Below, one piece after another: positions 46,126 to 58,033 of a stretch of DNA of 64,000 bases. Each line of letters opens with the position of its first letter. Position 1 is the first letter of the stretch. Source of the stretch: Phialophora verrucosa (lineage: Eukaryota; Ascomycota; Eurotiomycetes; Chaetothyriales; Herpotrichiellaceae); the NCBI GenBank assembly GCA_002099365.1, contig MSED01000004.1, positions 744,001-808,000 on the forward strand, written 5' to 3'. Below the pieces are notes generated by a model. It saw only the letters and a program-made list of their open reading frames with translations, had not been told where the DNA came from and made no database searches. The translations under genes were made by a program, and so were the position numbers.

Positions 46126-47059
46126 GAGCGAGACGTGGACTGGGAGGCTGCGCAGATGCAACGCGGCCAGGCGATATGGCAGACTACGCTTTGATGAGGA
46201 GGGTTTGTATCGCGTGTTGACTCACTCGGAACAAGAAATGCTTTGATACGAGCCTCAGTCGCATTTTCATCTAGTGCACCCGCTTATCGGTTCTACTCAA
46301 ACTTGATCCCCGATGCGATCACTTTGAATCCGTTCCCCTCCTAGGGATTTGACTTCGGCGAGTGCTCTAAATTACTTTGCGATGCGACTCTCGAGCTGAA
46401 GGATTTACCTAAGCCTGGGTCAATGGAGAGCAATCACAGGTGATGGACGTGGTCAACGAGCAGCTTCCTCATCCTTGTGAAAGAGGTTCCAAGGATGCAC
46501 TCCTTTACGGCCCCTGCACATGCATCTCACGAACTATAGGCCCGTCCACGTAAGCATATTGTACGGATATCGCTCGTCAGGAGCGTACGATGAAGCTGGG
46601 CTTACCTTGAAGCATTTCAGCTTCTTCCCCGGCACTGGTTACATGCCACCGCGCATCGGAACCTCTCTCCGCCGCCTCCGTCTCTATCTTTTGGGGAACG
46701 TTTCCGAGCTCGGATGTGCGACTGGTATGAGGCTAGAGAGACTGACATTTCGGGCAGAAATGTGGAAGTGAAGGAGGATGCCAGCGCTTCAGGCTGTAAC
46801 GGTGCCGCGATGTTGTTTCTATTCGATCTGGTAGCATTAGGCGAAGTACTAGGCGGCATCTTCGTCCATCTGTCCAGAAGACAGAAGTATGTAGTGGTGA
46901 TGTAGCTACGCTGAGAATGGGGAAGTCGGTTCGTCGTGCGCCTGATATCGCACTTACACCCTCATGTAGCGACACTGGCTTATTTGGTTCAATCCAAGCT
47001 CTGGACCCGTTCATCACGCAGTTTGCGCTGAACTACAAGTCATTTTCCACCCATTTCAA
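46126..47059. other. Intergenic region before the transporter relic
   Basis: About 930 bp, no recognisable gene. It may contain unrecognisable remains of the 5' end of the transporter pseudogene. Confidence 0.45.
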
Positions 47060-48285
47060 GTCGGTTTAGAACAGTATCGTTTGGCAGAGCAAGTTTGTCG
47101 GTGCTGTCATTGGGGGCCGATAGTCAATCGTTTCGGATACCGCACCGCTGGTGTGTGTCTCTGCGCTCTTCAAATCGTTGGTCTTATCGGTCGGTGTTTC
47201 TTGGTTTCTGCTTGCAATCGTATGCGCAGAAGCCTTTGACTAACATGTGTGCTCTAGTCGAACTGTGTTCCAAAACATGGCGATCATTCGCCGGCGGCCG
47301 AATCATCGTTAATTTCGCCGGCGGCCAAATCATCGTTATTTCGCCTGTGGCATGGCGGAGGGCATCATCCCCACTTGCCGAATTCGCCCCCAGGATGCCT
47401 GCGTGGCTTCTTCACCGGCTTGCTCAACGCCATCGTGTTCTGCGGCAACCTTTGGAGCAGCAGCAAGGGCTATGGCATGTCGAAATACACCAGCAAGGCC
47501 GGGCCGATGATTCACGTGGGAGTGCAAATGATTCCCGCAGTGATTATCATCATCCTAATTCCCCCCTGCCAGGATAGTCCCAGGTGATATGTCCTCAACG
47601 ATCATCACCACTTGGCGTTGAAGGCGCTCAACCGGGCCCGCCCCAAGAACCAGGTCGAGAATGGCACCACGAAACTGGAGGTGGAAGCGCTCGAGGCTGC
47701 AGTCATCAATGCACATCCGCAGAAGCAGGGCAAGTGGATAGACTTGTTGCGAGGGACATATTTTAGAACGACCTACACGATCATTTGGTGTTTATGCTCA
47801 ACCAGTGCTCAGGGTCGCAGTTCATCAACCTATATTGGCCAGCCTTCTTCAAGCAGATCGGTGAGTACTCCTTACTTGATGTCCATCAGAAGAGAAGGTG
47901 ACTTATATGTCAGGCCAAACCGAAAAGGCCTTTGCGTACACCACGACCATCCTCGGCGTCTCCATCGTGGCCAACTTCATCGCCATCGGCTGTGCGGAAA
48001 TTGTCGGTCGTCGCCGGTTCATCGTGACCGGTCTCTTCCTCTCAGCCATATTCAGCCGTTTGCGGTGGCGTAGGAACCAAAAAGAGCTTCTCACCCACGG
48101 ACATTAGCGCCATCGTCACGTCGCTGTGCTTTGTGAATATCGGAAACAAGATTTCTGCTCAGACGTTCTCCCGTGCTCTCGCTGCGGAGGTGAGCTTTAT
48201 AATTTGCCACTGTTGGATCAATTCATGCTAACCATTGGTAGATTGGGGGCGTCAAGATGAGAAAGAAGAGTCGGATCCCCCTCTA
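47060..48285 (+). pseudogene. MFS sugar transporter pseudogene
   Basis: Family pieces appear in order but in changing frames: SKFVGAVIGG, VNRFGYRTAGVCLCALQIVGL, LRGFFTGLLNAIVFCGNLW, VGVQMIPAVIIIILIP and SPR followed by a TGA where Trp is expected. Then come VLNDHHHLALKALNRARPKNQ and GKWIDLLRGTYF, LNQCSGSQFINLYWPAFFKQIG in another frame, GRRRFIVTGLFLSAIF and SLCFVNIGNKISAQTFSRALAAE. An intron-like gap then leads to IGGVKMRKK and an early stop. The first helices and the C-terminal end are missing. A 27-bp tandem duplication lies inside. It was once a maltose/hexose-type sugar porter. Confidence 0.88.
47287..47340 (+). repeat. 27-bp tandem duplication inside the transporter pseudogene
   Basis: Two adjacent units beginning TTCGCCGGCGGCC and ending near ATCATCGTTA, differing at two or three bases. 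It sits in the decayed part of the gene. Confidence 0.85.
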
Positions 48286-48715
48286 GCATGTGTGAGCTAG
48301 AGGTTGAGATGAAGACCAAAAGCCACGATGGAAGCGGAAACAAGAGGGCACAGGCAAAAAGTGAAAAACACTTTGAAGAGATACGATAGTCTACATAATC
48401 CCTGGTACAGGAGTTGTAAAACTAGTAGTGATTGGCTGGTAGGTGCTTTTTTGGGGGTTCGGGGGCTGGCAGGGGGGTACTAACGCAGGCGTCTACACAG
48501 CTTGTAGGAAGCCGTTCCTGTTGTTTATAGGGTCGCTGGATGCGCCAAAGTTTCTCCAAGTCTGTCTACACTCACACTCACACACACACAAATTTTATAC
48601 TGCTGTCAGGGTTTGTGGCTCACTGGCTGGAGACTAGGTCAGCACATCTACGAAATCGGTCAAGCCCCGTAGATTCAATCGCCACATTCTCAGCTTAGAG
48701 TAACGATTCGCCTCT
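48286..48715. other. Intergenic region with CA microsatellite
   Basis: About 430 bp between the transporter relic and the nitrilase stop. A CA-rich run lies at about 48570-48590. No gene seen. Confidence 0.5.
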
Positions 48716-50162
48716 CTAAGCATGCGAGCCTGAACGGCGTTGAGCGTCCTTGGACGCATGAACTAGACCAGCTTCCTCATTTGCGAGTTTCGATGAGTCC
48801 AGAGATAGATGGAGCCCGAGCCTCTCACGCGTGGAGTAGGTCAAAATATTCCCATCTGGACCTGTCTCCGTCACAAGCTCCTTTCGCCGTGTATCGACCA
48901 GTAGACGTATGAGATCAGATCGCATGTAGGCACCCCCAAAATCATTGATGGCTTTTGGCAAATGCGTCTCGTTCAGATCGATCTTTGTCTAGATCAGCAA
49001 CTGTGAAGCAAGCAAAGCGGATGGGGAACTTATGCTGACGTCTGCCATTAACAGGCCTTCAAAGTCTTTGTCCGCTTTGGCCACGCAAGATCCGTCGGGA
49101 GCAAAGATGCGGGAGAACCCGTTGTAATGGTCTTATCCACTTCAGGCTCAACACCGGCGGGTGTGTTCTTCTTCACACCCTCCTTGCTGATGTTTTGAAA
49201 AGGAGCCAGGGTCCAGGTGCAAGTCTCCATGGCATATGCAGGAGTGATCTGATCAGCCCATGCGTCCGCGGTATTCGACCTCGGGTCCGGATCCTTCCTG
49301 TGGCTTTCTCCAGGACCAAGTGGCCATGCGGCAACATGGATCTGCTCCCCGCAGGCAGCATTCAAAGACTTGAAGAATGGATTGAAATTCTCCCAGCAGT
49401 TCAGTTGCCCGAGTCGGCCGATGTCCGTGTCTGAGACGGACATGAAGGTGTCTCCTGCCCCGTCACCGAAGACTAGCTTCTCGACGTGAGTGGGCTTGAT
49501 TTTGCGGCGGTGATTGATGATATCTCCGTTCGGGGTAATCAGAACTTGCGCAAGATAGCAGGTGGCAAGGTCAATCTCGGAGAATCCAAGGGACACGTAG
49601 CTAGTAGTCTCCGTTAGTTCAGGCACACTCGTTGCTGAGAAGGATAATTAATACATATGATTCTTTTTCGCAGCTCGCCTGATGCGCCTCATTTCTTCCG
49701 AGTCGACTTTCAAGCTGTTCTCGCGATACTTTTTGATTAATGGCAGCGATTCAAGGTAGTTCACCTGGTCACGGTAAGATATCTGCACATAACTCCATGC
49801 TGCTGATGTGGTTAGACTGACCTTCCACAACCAATACGGGTAGCCAGGAATCCCTGAATGTCATTAGTCTACTGTAGTTTTCAGGCAGCTCTGCTTGGAT
49901 CTTACATGTTTCGGGAAAGGCAACCAATTTGCAACCTTCCTTGTTCGCTTGATTGATCCAATGAATGGTCTTGTCAACGCTCAGACCCAGGTCGAACCAC
50001 TTCACCTTTGTCAGTATGTTGAATTACTTGTTTAGTGTAGTGAAACGAACACCCGGCTCACTGGCCACCTAGATGAATCTTAGAAAGGTTGCCAGAGATA
50101 AGTCTACCTAGAGAATGGAAACGTACCACAGCTGCCTTGTACTTGTTAAGAGTTGGAGGCAT
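48716..50162 (-). pseudogene. Cyanide hydratase / nitrilase, one frameshift
   Basis: Seven pieces can be joined: 50162-50127, 50068-50051 (18 nt), 49999-49906, 49853-49822, 49764-49655, 49600-49040 and 48982-48716. They encode MPPTLNKYKAAV, FPETWIPGYPYWLWK (catalytic Glu), VNYLESLPLIKKYRENSL, IYVSLGFSEIDLATCY, HRRKIKPTHVEK (catalytic Lys), LGQLNCWENFNPF (nucleophile Cys) and the C-terminal INDFGGAYMRSDLIRLLVDTRRKELVTE. All three catalytic residues are intact and the sequence is close to fungal cyanide hydratases, which turn HCN into formamide. A one-base frame break at about 49132-49137 (after GVEPEVD, before DHYNGFSR) interrupts exon 6. It may be a recent pseudogene or a sequence error. Confidence 0.8.
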
Positions 50163-51669
50163 CCTCGGGCGTATCAACACAGTAAACGGGAGAGAAATCG
50201 GGTCTTGTTTCGAAAGTGAAGTGCTTGTTGACGAGTGTTCTTGAATCTTGGTAATACCATGAGTACAAGTTTCAAGGTGATCCACCTGGAATTATATAGA
50301 AAGTTGTGGAGGCGTTGTCTGCGAATTGAAAGCATACTGGACATCTTCCCCATACGATTTGGAAAAGAGATTGATCATGACCTCGCCATCACCTACCTAG
50401 TCTGTGTGTCATTATCGAGCCGTGGCATGGGCAAGCTGGATGCTCGTGTGCCCAGAAGAGACGGCAAAGAAAGGCTGACGATATGGTATTCGATAGGCTT
50501 GTTGTCTTTGGTGAACCGAGCATTACGAGACCACGCCCAGCGGCAGTTATCATTCTGCATCAGGTTAGGAGGCCTTGGGCAACACAGAAGTTAAAGTCTC
50601 CGTTTCTACAGTATTCGGGCAACGATCCCGGCGATCTGATTGGTCGTTTCGACCAGGATGCCTCGTAAGGGGGCTTTCTGGGGCGATGTGCCGCTTTAAT
50701 ACACATGATCACCGATAGTTCTCCGCAAATATGATCACCTAATCCACCAGCTCTTTTGATACTAGCATGGGTTTCTAATGCTGCGGCATGCGAGCGAGGC
50801 TGAGTCGACCAGGGAGTTCGCCGCCCAAGGGGGTTTACACGACGTAAGTATTTCTACGAAGACGCAGCAGCGTCTTTCAAGGCTCTGTGCTGCATCTCCG
50901 TGGAGTATACTCGGGAAAAAAGAGACACCGACGATAGGTACAACATTTGAGCGTCTGCTTCACATCAGCCATGCCCATTCAAGGACTGCACATCAACTGA
51001 CCTCGCTTGTCCGCTCCGGATACCTCTCCGCCTACGGTGAGGTAAGCGGAGTTTTGCTTTCCTTCCTCATGGATCGATTTGCACACATTCGCAAAACGAC
51101 AGGAAAACATTGGTTTCTCTTGGAAGTGGAACAACATTCATCAAACTTCACTTCCGCTCTTTTCTGTTCGCCGAGGGCGGGCGTTTGCCAATTCTCCCCC
51201 GATCGAAGCACCCACTGCGCGAGTCCGGGAGTGAGGTGTTCAAAAGTGTAATCCACTCTACCGGCTGAAACAAAGAAAGTGTATATCAACAAATTTCCTC
51301 CGCGCAGCCTGATTAATTTGCTATGCACCCCGCGTCTTCGGCTTCCATTGAAAGCTTAGGCCTCCTCTCCATGAGAATAACAGGTATCTCCCAGACACTT
51401 TCTTCTCTCTCGTAATCCCATGATCGTTGAGATTCTGGATGGTAATGATATTCCTGGAGCTTACTCTGACTCGACAATAGAGGAACCTGACTCGATCTGG
51501 CTGACTTCGGCCCATGTCAGATCGTTTGTATCCCTGAACATGTCTCGCTTTCATGGAAGCAATAAATACCAACATCTGCGCCGTGCTTCTCTCTTTCGGT
51601 CTCTACTTCTATTCTTCGACAAGAAAGCTTCCCTCTATTTATTAACTTGCAGTTCATTGCGCCGGCGTA
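50163..51669. other. Intergenic region, no gene recognised
   Basis: About 1.5 kb between divergent nitrilase and GMC genes. The longest frame (50778-51251) shows no family motif. Confidence 0.5.
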
Positions 51670-53731
51670 ATGGAGGGACCTATCCCACTCACTGCAGACA
51701 TTGTCGTCGTTGGAGGTATCTTCACTTTCGTCCTTGTGGAGTTGCAGTTGAACTAACCTTGGAAAACGTTAGGGGGTACTACTGGGCTGGTAGTTGCGAC
51801 TCGACTTGCAAAATCTAACCCTCACCTCTCCATCACCGTGCTCGAATCTGGGATCGACATCCGTGATGATCCGGCCATTGTAAACCCGGCCTTGTATCTC
51901 TCAAACATTTTACCTGGCTCCAAAACTGCGGCCTTCTACACGTCCAAGAGCAGCGAATCACTGGCGGGGAGAAAGCTGGTTATTCCTGCGGGCGGCTGCG
52001 TCGGCGGCGGAAGTTCCATCAACTTCATGGTTTATTCGCGGCCTCAGGTGATTGATTTTGACGACTGGAAAACTGAGGGCTGGAAGGGAAAGCAAATGGT
52101 TCCATTCTTTAAGGCCGTAAGTTTACGTCGACAAGTATGTTCTACAGCGACGACGGAAATGCTGATCTACCTCCGCTCGCTTGTTAGTATGAGAATTTCC
52201 AGGATAACGATCCCGATATCGACAGATCATTGCACGGTTACGGGGGCGAGTTTAGCGTATCTCCCGGGACAAACGCTCAAGCAAGTTTCCAGGAAGATTA
52301 TTTCCAAGCTTGCAGACAAATTGGAATTCCACAAGTGGCCGATGTACAAGACTTGAAGACTTCGCATGGTGTTGGGGTAAGTGGATGATAATATTCCCCC
52401 AGATCCGAATCAATCAGCGTGCTAATCGCAGACAAGCGGTGGAATATGTGGATAGATCAAAACACCGGGCACAGACAGGACGTGGCTCATCGACTACTCT
52501 ACCCGCTCCTGGAGGAGCACAAAACCGGACTCCAGGTGTTCACCAAGATCAAGGTCGTGCGGGTCTTGTTCAATGAACTGAAAAAGGCTACAGGTGTCGA
52601 GTACGTACCTTCCGGATCTGATTCCCAGGTGAAACCCTCAGTTGTCAACGCCAGAAGACTCGTTGTCCTCGCTGGTGGGACATTCGGCACCCCGCAGGTC
52701 CTACAACGCTCTGGGGTTGGCGACTCTCATCGGCTTTCAAGGCTCGGCATTGATATTGCCTCTCATCTGCCTGGCGTGGGTCTAAACTACCAAGATCACC
52801 ACGTCATCTTCTACCCATACAAATCCATCGCCAGCGCCTCAGAAACACTGGACGGAATTCTAAGCGGCCGCCTCACCCTCGAACGGGCACTCGAGCAAAA
52901 AGAAGCTCAACCCACTCGCTACAGGCTGGAACGGTCTGGATTGTTGTGGCAAAATACGACCGTCCAGAGATGACGAAGGGCTTCTGGGCCCCGAACTCGG
53001 GAAACTCTGGCAACGTGACTACCGGCCTCGGCCGACGCGTCCCCTGATGCTGATGTCTTCCCTGGCAGCTTTCGTCGGAGATCACAGCGGTATTGTCCCT
53101 GGTCAACACTTCAGTCTGGGACCGTACACGCCGTACCCGTACTCACGTGGGTCAATACACATCACAGGCACCACGGTTTCAGATCCGCCCGACTTTGATT
53201 GCGGTTTTCCTCAATCATCCAGCAGATGTTCAGAAACTCATATGGGGATACAAGAAGCAGAGAGACATTGCACGACGCATGAAGCATTATCGCGGTGCCC
53301 TGGAAGTTGGACATCCTATCTTCGCCGAGAGATCGAAGGCCGGGTTCAGTTTTGTCGATAATCAAGACCAAAAGAGCGGGCGTTACATGCCAATCGAATA
53401 TTCCGAGGACGACGACCGGGCTATTGAGGAGTTCATCAGACAGAATGTCAGCACCGCATGGCATAGTATGGGAACATGTGCCATGAAGCCAAGGGAGGAA
53501 GGCGGCGTGGTCGACCCGGGGCTGAATGTCTTCGGGGTCGAGAATTTGAAGGTCGTGGGTGAGTATCAACCGCTTATCGTTCGACCAGCTGGAAGCTAAT
53601 TGAACTTGCACAGACCTCTCCATTTGCCCGTCCAATGTCTCCTCCAACACTTATGCAACGGCGCTTGCGATAGGCCACAAAGCTGCGTCTATTATTGCGG
53701 AAGAGCTGGGCTTGTCTTACTCTGCTGCATA
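51670..53731 (+). pseudogene. GMC oxidoreductase (alcohol-oxidase-like), frameshifted
   Basis: FAD-dependent glucose-methanol-choline family. Exon 1 51670-51715 and exon 2 51773-52116 read DIVVVGGGTTGLVVATRLA, AGGCVGGGSSINFMVYSRP and FDDWKTEGWKG. Exon 3 starts at 52188 (YENFQDNDPDIDRSLHGYGG). Exon 4 at 52432 gives WNMWIDQNTGHRQDVAH, VVLAGGTFGTPQVLQRSGVG and LPGVGLNYQDHH. The frame then changes twice, near 52896-52908 (an A-run) and near 53205-53212 (TTTTCC). HSMGTCAM with the active-site His and NVSSNTYATALAIGHKAA close the gene after a last intron. The exon 3-4 junction works in frame only with a weak GTGTTG donor. Each motif is well kept, so decay is recent or the indels are sequence errors. 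Confidence 0.82.
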
Positions 53732-55656
53732 GAGCTCTACCAAGGTACAACAAGGTACAAATTGCACGAGTGGACTATGAACGGGAAAGCAAAGGGTGTG
53801 CGGGCGAGGGACGTAACAGCTCTCGCTACGAAGTTTCGACCATGCTCAACATCGAGCCGAAGAGAGCTCTGACCTTCTAGTTCCGGAACTTTGATATGTA
53901 TTGTCATGGTTTTTATTATAAGGCAGTGTTGACACAACCACGAGTCTGTTGTTCTCTGCTCATTAGCTCGACTAGGTCCCGAGAGGATGGATCCAGGAAT
54001 ATGGCATCCAAGTCTCTATTTCAACGAATCGAAGAGGGATAGCCACAAGTTGAGCGACCTACGTCGTGGCCTTAGCCCGTGGTCCCCAGGTAGTCAACCC
54101 GTAAACACATTACCTAGCGGAGCGATATGGTGGAAATCCACTTTGAGCACGCACGCGGCATGCTTCTGAAGCTGCTGTCGCTGAGAAAGGAACGAGACCA
54201 TTGCCGGCGATTGGCTAGGCTCCAAGGAGTTTTAGAATCGCTTCATGACGAATAGGCGGTCTCCAAACAAGTCACTTTGTGCGCTTGGTTTGCGTCGCTG
54301 CCACAAGCCAGGAGGAAACCATTGTGTTTTGTCATTAATTTGACCATAAGCACGAAGAAGCCATTCTCCAAACCGGATCAGGAAATATAGAGCGAGCTAC
54401 AGTAACGAGAAAGAGACCACAAGAGTAGTGATAGCAAGAACCGCTAGCCTCCCTGATCAAAACACGGTAATGCCCAACTTTGGGTCTGGGAGTCATGGCC
54501 GATCAAACAGCAAGACGACCCCTGGCTTCGATGAGACGGTAAGCACGGTCTCAGATCCAATGGTCAATACCCATCAACCACTGGGAAGCACAAACAGCCT
54601 GAGACGTGTCATGTACGCCGAGTCGACAAAGCTCAGCCCTGCAAGTGGATGGTTACGCAAGATTACATCGATCCCAGCGGCTTGAAGGATGGGCCAGTAG
54701 ACTCGAAACGAAAGAACCGTCTGAGAAAGCTGCCCGTGGACGCCTGGGGTGAGTTTCAGTCAGTCTGTGCGGTTGAGAACCGGAATCGATGTCTGAGGTC
54801 GTCATCGAAATGGAGAAAATGAAGTCAATATGGTCCGAATAGTTGTGTCCCCTGAGGACACAACATCTTGCGGAATTGGACCGCCCAGACATGATTTCCG
54901 TGTAACGTATTCAGAAGGTGCCGCTTTTTCTGACGGACGTGCTCAGCTCAAGCGGCAATCAATGCTGATCCATCAAAGCAAGCTTGGGTCGAGGGGGTGT
55001 GCTTCCGAGGGCTCTCCCAATCACACAATTCCCTGCCTAGCAATGCTGCTCGGGTTTCGTGTTCGTGGATGCACAATGACAGGGCATGCAGAAACCCATC
55101 CAGGAGCCAAAGATGCCCAGGGCAGGCAGCGGAATGAGCGCGTCATGGAAAATCACCCCCTCTCTAGTTGAAGCTGGATGAACTTCAAACGAGCCACATC
55201 TAGATGACTTGGTTGATTTCAGGACTCGTCTTGCTGTTTTTAAAATTCGGTGCTAAAGCGGCAGATGCATAACGCTAAGTATCCTCAGGGCGGACCCGCT
55301 TTCTCGCTCTCCAAGGCCCTCGTCCTCAGCTGGTTAGACGTGTTTAAGCACAGGGACCTGGGGAGATGTACGCCTCGGACATGGAACCGTGCGACCAAGC
55401 TCGTTGCGGCAATCCAGCCAGCTGTCTTCCACGGAGATGCAAACGCCAAATCGGAACTACAACAATGGCCGCGACGTGCCGAAATATCTCTAGGACACTA
55501 GAGCGTCGCCTCAAATTGCTCTGCCTTTCTCGGCTTGGGCTGAGCATGAAGTCTTAGCAAGGTATAGAATCACGGGGCTATGTTCGTGGTCATCCGTTGG
55601 GAACATGCCACCATCGAAGGGTGACGGGTGACATTCAGAACTCGTTCCGAGCCCAG
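53732..55656. other. Intergenic region, about 1.9 kb
   Basis: Several 60-110-codon frames (such as 54428-54685 and 54830-55171) show no recognisable motif and cannot be joined into a gene. It contains the presumed promoter of the CoA-transferase. Confidence 0.5.
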
Positions 55657-57417
55657 ATGGCTTCAAAGGACACGATGTCAGGCGAAACCGGCGAATACTC
55701 GGTCGTCGACCAGTCGTACCGACTTCTCAACACGGCCATCTTGAACAATCCTGTGATTGCGAAGCTCTTACCTTTGAAAGCGGCCGCATATGCTCAACGG
55801 ATCGCGTTCGAGGGAAGCCAGACGCCGGCCATCCCCGTCAACTGGCGTTTTGCAGAGAGCATTGCGGTCCTCAAGGCCACCGAGGGCATCATGATGAATG
55901 CATTGCTGGAGCAAAAGTATGGCATGGAGCCTCAAGACATGGTGGTCAACATCGATCACGCGCAGCTGTTTATGATTTCTTGTCTCTTGACCGCGATCAA
56001 GACCAAGACTGTCGACCAAAACCAACCAGCAGAGACAGTAGTACAGACGGACGGGTTCGCGACGACGTCCATCTTTCCGAGTTGCGACATGTACCGCAAT
56101 TCGGCAAACGCGTACCGCTGTTGCGCAGCCAACATGTACCGGACCAAAGATGGACGCTTCTATCATGTGCACTCGAACTTGAATCCTGACAAGCTTCAGG
56201 ATGCACTTGGTCTGCCGCATGACATTGACAAGGTAGGGGCTGATGATTATGACGTGGCCCACAAACTGTATCAGGAACGGGTCATCCAATACACGGCGGC
56301 AGAATTGGACCATCTCAGCAACGAAGTGCTTAAAGTCTCGGGCACCGAAGTCAGAAGCGTGGAGGAGTATCTGGCCAGTGACCACGCAAGAGTCAACGCC
56401 GATAGACAACTGTGGAACGTCCAGGATGTGCCGAACCCCAACCAGGAGCCATGTTGGTGGCCGTCTTCTCCTGAGACGAGTCCTTCCCGACCACTCGCGG
56501 GCTTGAAAGTCATCGACTTCAGTCGCATCATTGCAGCACCGACTTTGACCCGTGGGTTGGCGGAATATGGAGCAAGCGTCATGCGCATCACTTCCTCTCA
56601 TCTCCCCGACATGGGCTTCCTCCATCCAGACATGGGCTGGGGGAAATGGAACACCGCCCTCGATCTCCGACAAGCTGCAGACGTTGAAAAAGCAAAGCAG
56701 TTGATCCTGGAAGCCGACGTCGTTGTCTACGGTTATCGTCCTGAAGTGCTGTCGAAGTACGGCCTCGGCTGTGACGACGTCCTCGAACTCTGTCGCTCTC
56801 GAAATCGAGGCCTGATCGTCGCAAGGCTAGATTGTTACGGTTGGGTCGGTCCCTGGGCTCATCGGAGTGGATGGCAACAGATCAGCGACGCCTGCTGTGG
56901 AGTTTCCCTTGAGTTTGGCCGTGCCATGCACGGAAGAGACGAACCCGTGACTCCTATTTTCCCGAATTCCGACCATTGCGCAGGCTTAGCAGGCCATTTT
57001 GGAGTCATCTCTGCACTGTTAAGGCGAGCAACCAAAGGAGGGAGTTATATCGTGGATTGCTCCATCAACGCATATTCGCACTGGCTAGTGCAGTCTGTCG
57101 GCACCTATCCGCATGAAGTGTGGGAAAAGGTCTGGTCTCGGCATGGACGACCCAGGTTTCGCCATTATCATCCCATGCAATACTTGTTCCCTCAGGGGAT
57201 CAAAATGCTGAAAGAGAACACGCCACATCTTTTCAGCCCGGACTATTTCGAAGACAGAGATGCCAAAGTCATGGGCTGTGTCATCAACTGTGTCAAGCCC
57301 GTGCTAAACTTTCCCTCGGGCAAGGTTCAGTTGAAGTTCCAAGTGGGCACCAGGACCAACGGCGTTGACCAGCCAAAGTGGCCACCTGATCTGTTGACCG
57401 AGATGGTCATGGCTTGA
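55657..57417 (+). CDS. CaiB/BaiF family III CoA-transferase
   Basis: Intronless, 586 aa from the Met at 55657; the frame is open to 55597, which would add 20 residues with no family likeness. The first third is the fungal-type N-terminal segment (NWRFAESIAVLKATEGIMMNALLEQKYG). The family's core follows in the C-terminal half: LAGLKVIDFSRIIAAPTLTRGLAEYGASVMRI, NTALDLRQAADVEKAKQLILEADVVVYGYRPEVL and GPWAHRSGWQQISDACCG. Members move CoA between carboxylic acids or racemise 2-methylacyl-CoA. The length and order match fungal family III proteins of about 560-600 aa. With the acyl-CoA ligase and MaoC hydratase elsewhere in the window it fits acid breakdown through CoA esters. The substrate is unknown. 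Confidence 0.9.
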   Translation: MASKDTMSGETGEYSVVDQSYRLLNTAILNNPVIAKLLPLKAAAYAQRIAFEGSQTPAIPVNWRFAESIAVLKATEGIMMNALLEQKYGMEPQDMVVNIDHAQLFMISCLLTAIKTKTVDQNQPAETVVQTDGFATTSIFPSCDMYRNSANAYRCCAANMYRTKDGRFYHVHSNLNPDKLQDALGLPHDIDKVGADDYDVAHKLYQERVIQYTAAELDHLSNEVLKVSGTEVRSVEEYLASDHARVNADRQLWNVQDVPNPNQEPCWWPSSPETSPSRPLAGLKVIDFSRIIAAPTLTRGLAEYGASVMRITSSHLPDMGFLHPDMGWGKWNTALDLRQAADVEKAKQLILEADVVVYGYRPEVLSKYGLGCDDVLELCRSRNRGLIVARLDCYGWVGPWAHRSGWQQISDACCGVSLEFGRAMHGRDEPVTPIFPNSDHCAGLAGHFGVISALLRRATKGGSYIVDCSINAYSHWLVQSVGTYPHEVWEKVWSRHGRPRFRHYHPMQYLFPQGIKMLKENTPHLFSPDYFEDRDAKVMGCVINCVKPVLNFPSGKVQLKFQVGTRTNGVDQPKWPPDLLTEMVMA

Positions 57418-58033
57418 AGTTGACTTGTGGCAGTTACTGAATCCACCATTGCAAAAAGAATGATAGTCATGGCGAAGCTCACTTGAGGCAGTTACTGAAT
57501 CCACCATCACAAAAGAAAACTGTATCCTTTTTTCGATATGAGGGTAGCGACATTGAACTTTTTGGTAGTCAAGCGCAACGGTATCCCGAAAGCCCACTTC
57601 ACTTACCCTAGCAGGGAGCAGCTCGGCACTGCCATCATGTTGGGGTCACGTCCACATCCAGATTTGTTCCAGCCCGAGCACTCTTGCCGTCCATTTCCAT
57701 CACCGCGGCGTGGACGGTGTCCGGTTGCAATACCTCCACTGTTTGTCAACTCATGTCCCAAGCCGTCAACAATGATTGGCTTCGTCCGAGATTCTTTGCC
57801 TCTTCGAGCACACATATTGCAGTACCGGCTCGAGCCAAGCGCTTACAGCACCGTTTTCGTCTCCTCGAGTTATGTTGACCTTCTCTCATTCCAGCACGAA
57901 TGAATAGCGGACCTTCTCCGTTCTTCGAGTCGCTGAGGCGATCACCCACCTCGACCACGCATCACCCACCACCCACCACGCATCCTATTTGATCATCTTC
58001 TGATACATCCAGTTAAACCCCCTCTGGCACGTC
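57418..58033. other. Convergent intergenic region with a direct repeat
   Basis: About 615 bp between two convergent genes. It holds the repeat at 57429-57507 and a short CACC-rich run near 57945-57985. No gene seen. Confidence 0.5.
57429..57507 (+). repeat. Direct repeat, 21-nt identical core, 58-bp spacing
   Basis: Cores at 57429-57449 and 57487-57507 are identical (starting GGCAGTTACTG); flanks are similar, so the duplicated unit is longer than the core. It lies immediately after the CoA-transferase stop codon, in the presumed 3' UTR. Confidence 0.85.

Noticed and set aside
50778..51251. 157-codon plus frame before the GMC gene
   Set aside because: No family motif and equal openness on the minus strand.
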